Below, piece by piece: positions 60,666-64,000 of a DNA stretch of 64,000 nucleotides; within the stretch, counting starts at the first letter, position 1; each line of letters starts with the position of its first letter. A program made the position numbers and the translations under genes. This DNA comes from JAAYEA01 sp012689325. GTDB lineage: Bacteria > Chloroflexota > Anaerolineae > JAAYEA01. The notes beneath the pieces are model-generated. The model was not told the origin of the DNA. It saw only the letters and a list, made by a program, of their open reading frames with translations, and ran no database searches. The stretch covers positions 1 to 64,000 of the forward strand of contig DAITVZ010000003.1 of NCBI GenBank assembly GCA_036841525.1, in the 5' to 3' direction.

Positions 60666-61709
60666 ATGAATCATCGCGAACGCATCCTGGCCGCCCTGCG
60701 CCACCAGCCGGTGGACCGCCTCCCCACCGACATCTGGGCCACTGCCGAGGTCTGGGACAAGCTCTGCGCCCATTTCGGCGTCACCGACCGCCTGGTGATT
60801 TATGACAAGCTGGGAATCGACGGCATCCCGGGCATCTCGCCGCCCTACATCGGGCCGGCGCTGCGCGAGGAGGAGGGCGTCTATCGCGAGGACGCCTGGG
60901 GCATGGGCTATCGCATCCAGCCCTACGCCACAGGCTCTTACTCGGAGCAGGTGTATTACCCCCTCGCCCAGGCCGAGACCATCGCCGACCTGGACGCTTA
61001 CCGCTGGCCCTCGCCGGACTGGTACGATTACGGCGCCCTGCCCGGGCTGGCCGCCCAGTACCCGGACCGGGCGGTGCAATGCGGCTACGCTGCCGTCTTT
61101 TACTACCACAACAAGCTGCGCGGGCTCGAGCTGTCGCTGATGGACCCGCTGCTGCGCCCCAAGTTCACCCGGGAGCTGGTGCGGCGCGTCAGCGACTTTT
61201 TCCAGGAATACCACCGGCGCTGCTTCGAGGCGGCGGGGCGAAGCATCCAGCTCACCCAGGTCACCGACGACCTCGGCTCGCAGCACGGCCTGCTGATCAG
61301 CCCGCGGCTGTTCGACGAGTTCTACCGCGCCCCCATCCAGCGGGCCATCGACCTGGCCAAGTCCTACGACCTGCTCGTCTTTCACCACGACGACGGCGAC
61401 ATGCGCCGGATGCTCCCCACCCTGGTCGACATGGGCATCGACCTGCTGAACCCGATCCAATGGCGCTGCGGCGACTGGGACCTGGCGGCGCTCAAGGCCG
61501 AATACGGGGGACGCCTCTGCTTCCATGGCGGGGTGGATAACCAGATCACCCTCCCGCGCGGCACGCCCGAGGATGTGCGGCGAGAGGTGCGCTGGCTGCG
61601 CGAGACGCTGGGGGGCGACGGCACGGGGTTCATCCTGGCGCCCTGCCATAACCTGCAGGCGGTGAGCCCGGTGGAGAACATCGTGGCGCTCTACGAGGCG
61701 GCGAACTAG
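60666..61709 (+). CDS. Uroporphyrinogen decarboxylase (URO-D) family protein
   Basis: 347 residues, starting MNHRERILAALRHQPVDRLP, the entry motif of URO-D superfamily proteins. A barrel with GLELSLMDPLL, FHHDDGDM and LLNPIQW follows, ending with FILAPCHNLQAVSPVENIVA. It lacks the heme-enzyme arginine pair of HemE and looks like the methyltransferase-like branch (MtaA/CmuA relatives). In this sugar context its role is unclear; it may demethylate or transfer a methyl group from a methylated sugar or glycoside. Confidence 0.85.
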   Translation: MNHRERILAALRHQPVDRLPTDIWATAEVWDKLCAHFGVTDRLVIYDKLGIDGIPGISPPYIGPALREEEGVYREDAWGMGYRIQPYATGSYSEQVYYPLAQAETIADLDAYRWPSPDWYDYGALPGLAAQYPDRAVQCGYAAVFYYHNKLRGLELSLMDPLLRPKFTRELVRRVSDFFQEYHRRCFEAAGRSIQLTQVTDDLGSQHGLLISPRLFDEFYRAPIQRAIDLAKSYDLLVFHHDDGDMRRMLPTLVDMGIDLLNPIQWRCGDWDLAALKAEYGGRLCFHGGVDNQITLPRGTPEDVRREVRWLRETLGGDGTGFILAPCHNLQAVSPVENIVALYEAAN

Positions 61710-63127
61710 GGGAATATCTTGCCCGGGTTGAGCACGCCATTCGGGTCGAAGGCATCCTTGATCCGCCGCTGGAGGCCCAGCAGGGTTTCGCCCATCATCA
61801 GCGGCATAAAGCCCCGCCGCTTGGAACCGATGCCATGCTCGCCGCTGATGGTCCCGCCGAGTCGCGCCACCACCTGGTAGAGTTCTGCCTGGGCAGCGTG
61901 CTCCACCTCGGGCCATTCCTCCAGCGGCGTCTCGGGCCGTTTCACGATAATGATGTGGAGGTTGCCGTCGCCAGCGTGGCCGCAGGTGGGCAGGATGACG
62001 TTGTATCGCTGGGAGAGACGCTCCAGCTCGGGGACCAGGTCGGGAATCTGGGCGAAAGGCACCACCACGTCCTCGATGCTCTGCACCGGGCAATAGACCT
62101 TGAACGCCTCGGCGATGTTCCGGCGCACCGCCCAGACCCGCTCCTGCGTGGTATAGTTGTCCGCCACATAGACCTCGATGGCGCCGTGCGCCATGCACAG
62201 CTCCCCGATGGTCTCGCTCTCCTGTTGCACCAGCGCCTCGCTGTTGCCATCCACCTCGATCAGGAGCATCGCCTCCGCCTGCTCGTAGGGCAGCTCCTCG
62301 TTCAGGTAGCGGCAGGTGGTCTCCACCGAAAGCTTGTCCATGAACTCGACGGCCGTGGGGATGATGCGCCCGTTGGTCATGATCTCGGGGACCATATCCA
62401 TGGCCGTGGAGACGTCCTTGAAGAGCGCCAAAAGGTCCACCTTGTGCGTGGGCAGCGGCAAGAGCTTGAGCGTGATCCGCGTAAAGATCCCCAGCGTCCC
62501 CTCCGAGCCCACCATGAGGTGCAGCAGGTCATAGCCGGTGACGTCCTTGACCCGCTTGCCGCCCAACTGGACGATCTCGCCCGTGGGCAGCACCACCTCC
62601 AGGCCCAGCACGTAGCGGCTGGTCACGCCATACTTGATGGCCTTGCCGCCGCCGGCGTTCTCCGCCACGTTGCCGCCGATGAAACAGGTCTCCACGCTCA
62701 TGGGATAGCCCGCGTAAAACAGCCCCATCTCCTTGACCGCCTCGTTGATGGTGTTGGTCACCACCCCCGGCTCGACCGTGACGGTGAGGTTGGCGCGGTC
62801 GACCTCCAGGATGCGGTTCATCCGCTCCACGGAGAGGAGTATCCCGCCGAACACCGGCACCGCCCCGCCCGAGAGCCCGGACCCCGCCCCCCGCGGCGTG
62901 ACGGGGATGCGCTCGCGGTTGGCCAGCCGCATGATCCGCGCGATCTCGTCCGCTGTGGCCGGCTTGACCACCACCTCGGGCATATGCGCGTATTCCGCGC
63001 CGGCGACCTCGTCGTGGCTGTAGGTCTCCAGCTTGTCGGCGTCGCCAAAGATCACATTGCGCTCGCCGACGATCTCGCACAGCTCGCGCACGATGGGCGC
63101 GGTCACGGGTTCATATCGAGTCATCAT
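61706..63127 (-). CDS. glcD: FAD-linked oxidase, glycolate oxidase subunit GlcD type
   Basis: 473 residues starting MMTRYEP (a second ATG one codon on is equally possible). The FAD-binding 4 domain has PRGAGSGLSGGAVPVFGGI and ETCFIGGNVAENAGGGKAIKYGV (split), and the C-terminus has HAGDGNLH and EHGIGSKRRGFM. This matches GlcD and D-lactate dehydrogenases of 2-hydroxy acids. The partners GlcE/GlcF (Fe-S) are not adjacent. It overlaps the URO-D stop by 4 bases. Confidence 0.9.
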   Translation of the reverse strand: MMTRYEPVTAPIVRELCEIVGERNVIFGDADKLETYSHDEVAGAEYAHMPEVVVKPATADEIARIMRLANRERIPVTPRGAGSGLSGGAVPVFGGILLSVERMNRILEVDRANLTVTVEPGVVTNTINEAVKEMGLFYAGYPMSVETCFIGGNVAENAGGGKAIKYGVTSRYVLGLEVVLPTGEIVQLGGKRVKDVTGYDLLHLMVGSEGTLGIFTRITLKLLPLPTHKVDLLALFKDVSTAMDMVPEIMTNGRIIPTAVEFMDKLSVETTCRYLNEELPYEQAEAMLLIEVDGNSEALVQQESETIGELCMAHGAIEVYVADNYTTQERVWAVRRNIAEAFKVYCPVQSIEDVVVPFAQIPDLVPELERLSQRYNVILPTCGHAGDGNLHIIIVKRPETPLEEWPEVEHAAQAELYQVVARLGGTISGEHGIGSKRRGFMPLMMGETLLGLQRRIKDAFDPNGVLNPGKIFP

Positions 63128-63188
63128 CGCACCTTTTCGCTTTTCTCGGCTCATCACTACCACGGCCAGTCTCCGCAGCGGCCCACGC

Positions 63189-63563
63189 TCACGCGACCAA
63201 CTGGACGAAGAGCTTTTCCAGCTCGAGGCGGGGATCGTCGCACAGCCCCGAATGCACGGAAGAAACCTGGATCGTGGCGCTGCGCGGCGTGGTCAGCCAG
63301 TGAAACCGCTCGCCCTGGCTCATCCCGCCGAGCTCGCCGCCGTCCTCGCACACCCGTCGGATCATCGCCAGATGCTCCTCCACCTGCTCGGCGTCGCAGG
63401 CCGGGTCCAGCGCGGCCAGCCGCTCCCGGTCCAGGCGCAGGCGCGCCGCCAGGTAACGCGCCGCCCGGCAACAGAGGATCACCCCAACGTTGAGGAACTC
63501 TTCCCTCTCCACGCGGGGCACCACGCGCACCACGGCGTAATCAAAGGCGCTTGGCCCGGGCAT
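63189..63563 (-). CDS. DUF3037 protein
   Basis: The 124-residue protein starts MPGPSAFDYAVVRVVPRVER, the DUF3037 entry, with REEFLNVGVILCC next. The start lies 23 bases inside the upstream gene, so the two are coupled. DUF3037 genes regularly follow HipA-like kinase genes, as here. The function is unknown; a role as partner or antidote of the kinase is possible. Confidence 0.85.
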   Translation of the reverse strand: MPGPSAFDYAVVRVVPRVEREEFLNVGVILCCRAARYLAARLRLDRERLAALDPACDAEQVEEHLAMIRRVCEDGGELGGMSQGERFHWLTTPRSATIQVSSVHSGLCDDPRLELEKLFVQLVA

Positions 63564-64000
63564 CCACAGCCTCCCTGACGAACACCTCAGACGCTTCCAG
63601 CCGCCGCTGCAGATACGCCAAGTAGGCGCCGCGGTGCTCCTCCCGGCTGGCAAAGCTCGGCTCCTCGCCCAGCCACTCCTCCGGAACCTGGCCGACGATC
63701 TCGCGAAGGAGCGCGGACGACAGCCGGGGCTTGAGCCGGGCATCGGCGCTCCACAGGTCCGCCGCCTGGGAGAGCAGCACGTGATCGCGGATGTAGGGGA
63801 AGGGGCTGGCGCTGCGGTCGAGATAGCCCTCCCAGGAATGGTGGAAATAGAGCGCCGCGCCGTGATCGATGAGCCACAACTGCCCCTCGCTCACCAGGAT
63901 ATTGACGTTGCGCGCCGTGCGGTCCACGTTGCTGATATAGGCGTCGAACCAGACGATCTCGGAGGCCAGCGGATCGCTGACAGGGTATACCCTGGGCGAG
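63541..64000 (-). CDS. HipA-like kinase, N-terminus missing (right window edge)
   Basis: About 152 codons are visible, open to the window edge. The catalytic part is clear: WFDAYISNVDRTARNVNIL (kinase catalytic loop with Asp and Asn) and LWLIDHGAALYF (metal-binding DHG in place of DFG). This is the HipA-like kinase pattern that travels with DUF3037. The rest lies to the right. It is partial by truncation, not by mutation. Confidence 0.85.
   Translation of the reverse strand, partial: SPRVYPVSDPLASEIVWFDAYISNVDRTARNVNILVSEGQLWLIDHGAALYFHHSWEGYLDRSASPFPYIRDHVLLSQAADLWSADARLKPRLSSALLREIVGQVPEEWLGEEPSFASREEHRGAYLAYLQRRLEASEVFVREAVDARAKRL

Overview
GC-rich window (about two thirds G+C) of probable Chloroflexota origin, perhaps Anaerolineae- or Caldilineae-like. 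This is inferred from long Thr/Pro-rich linkers on secreted proteins, a Thermus-type ArgS, a TrmI-type tRNA methyltransferase, clear TTGACA/TATAAT promoters and many unlinked glycoside-degrading genes. No rRNA or CRISPR array is present.

Layout. (1) 1-4.1 kb: the early region of an integrated phage or conjugative element. Eight small minus-strand genes, several joined by ATGA overlaps, run from one perfect consensus promoter (3555-3583). A divergent XRE repressor (3622-3975) lies on the other side. One gene resembles Gp3-type recombination directionality factors. The element continues off the left edge. (2) 4.3-10.3 kb: plus-strand cell-surface genes of lower GC: a membrane-anchored SH3b/ComEC-like metallo-beta-lactamase protein with a DUF3006 partner, a secreted thermonuclease, a second SH3b protein, a pentapeptide-repeat protein with a degenerate ion-channel tail, and a K+ channel. 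(3) 10.3-12.8 kb: an odd tRNA-Val(CAC), a terminator, a consensus promoter and an orphan NarL-type histidine kinase. (4) 12.9-29.7 kb: alpha-mannosidase, enolase-superfamily dehydratase, NYN/OST-HTH protein, ArgS, a four-gene sugar operon (dehydrogenase, DUF1593, GH36-like, TIM-barrel isomerase), esterase, nitroreductase, two GNATs and TrmI. (5) 29.7-36.9 kb: PIG-L deacetylase, VapBC, PdxA, a lipoprotein phosphoesterase with an in-frame TGA, an ABC ATPase, ScpA-IolC and a ZIP transporter. (6) 37-47.7 kb: orphan PTS enzyme I, ROK kinase, amidohydrolase, a CrtI-like flavoprotein paired with a 2Fe-2S reductase, aldo/keto reductase, GH5-like enzyme, GNAT and thioesterase. (7) 47.8-61.7 kb: a second carbohydrate region with a beta-helix protein, two Gfo/Idh/MocA oxidoreductases, amidohydrolase, flavodoxin, isomerase, two GH4 glycosidases, cupin, ABC-2 exporter, SGNH hydrolase and a URO-D-like protein. 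(8) 61.7-64 kb: a GlcD-type FAD oxidase, then a DUF3037/HipA-like kinase pair cut by the right edge.

The strongest unusual signal is the lipoprotein at 32507-33598. An in-frame TGA replaces the second Cys of a PCGC motif, the reading frame stays open on both sides, a strong promoter and Shine-Dalgarno precede it, and a bacterial-SECIS-like hairpin follows the TGA. This looks like a selenocysteine protein rather than a pseudogene. A second is a pair of mutually exclusive hairpins (51117-51167), one of which hides the ribosome binding site of the next gene.

The carbohydrate genes fit together as intracellular breakdown of alpha-mannosides, alpha-galactosides and sugar acids or inositols. No sugar transporter and no sugar-responsive regulator are encoded here, so uptake and control must lie elsewhere.
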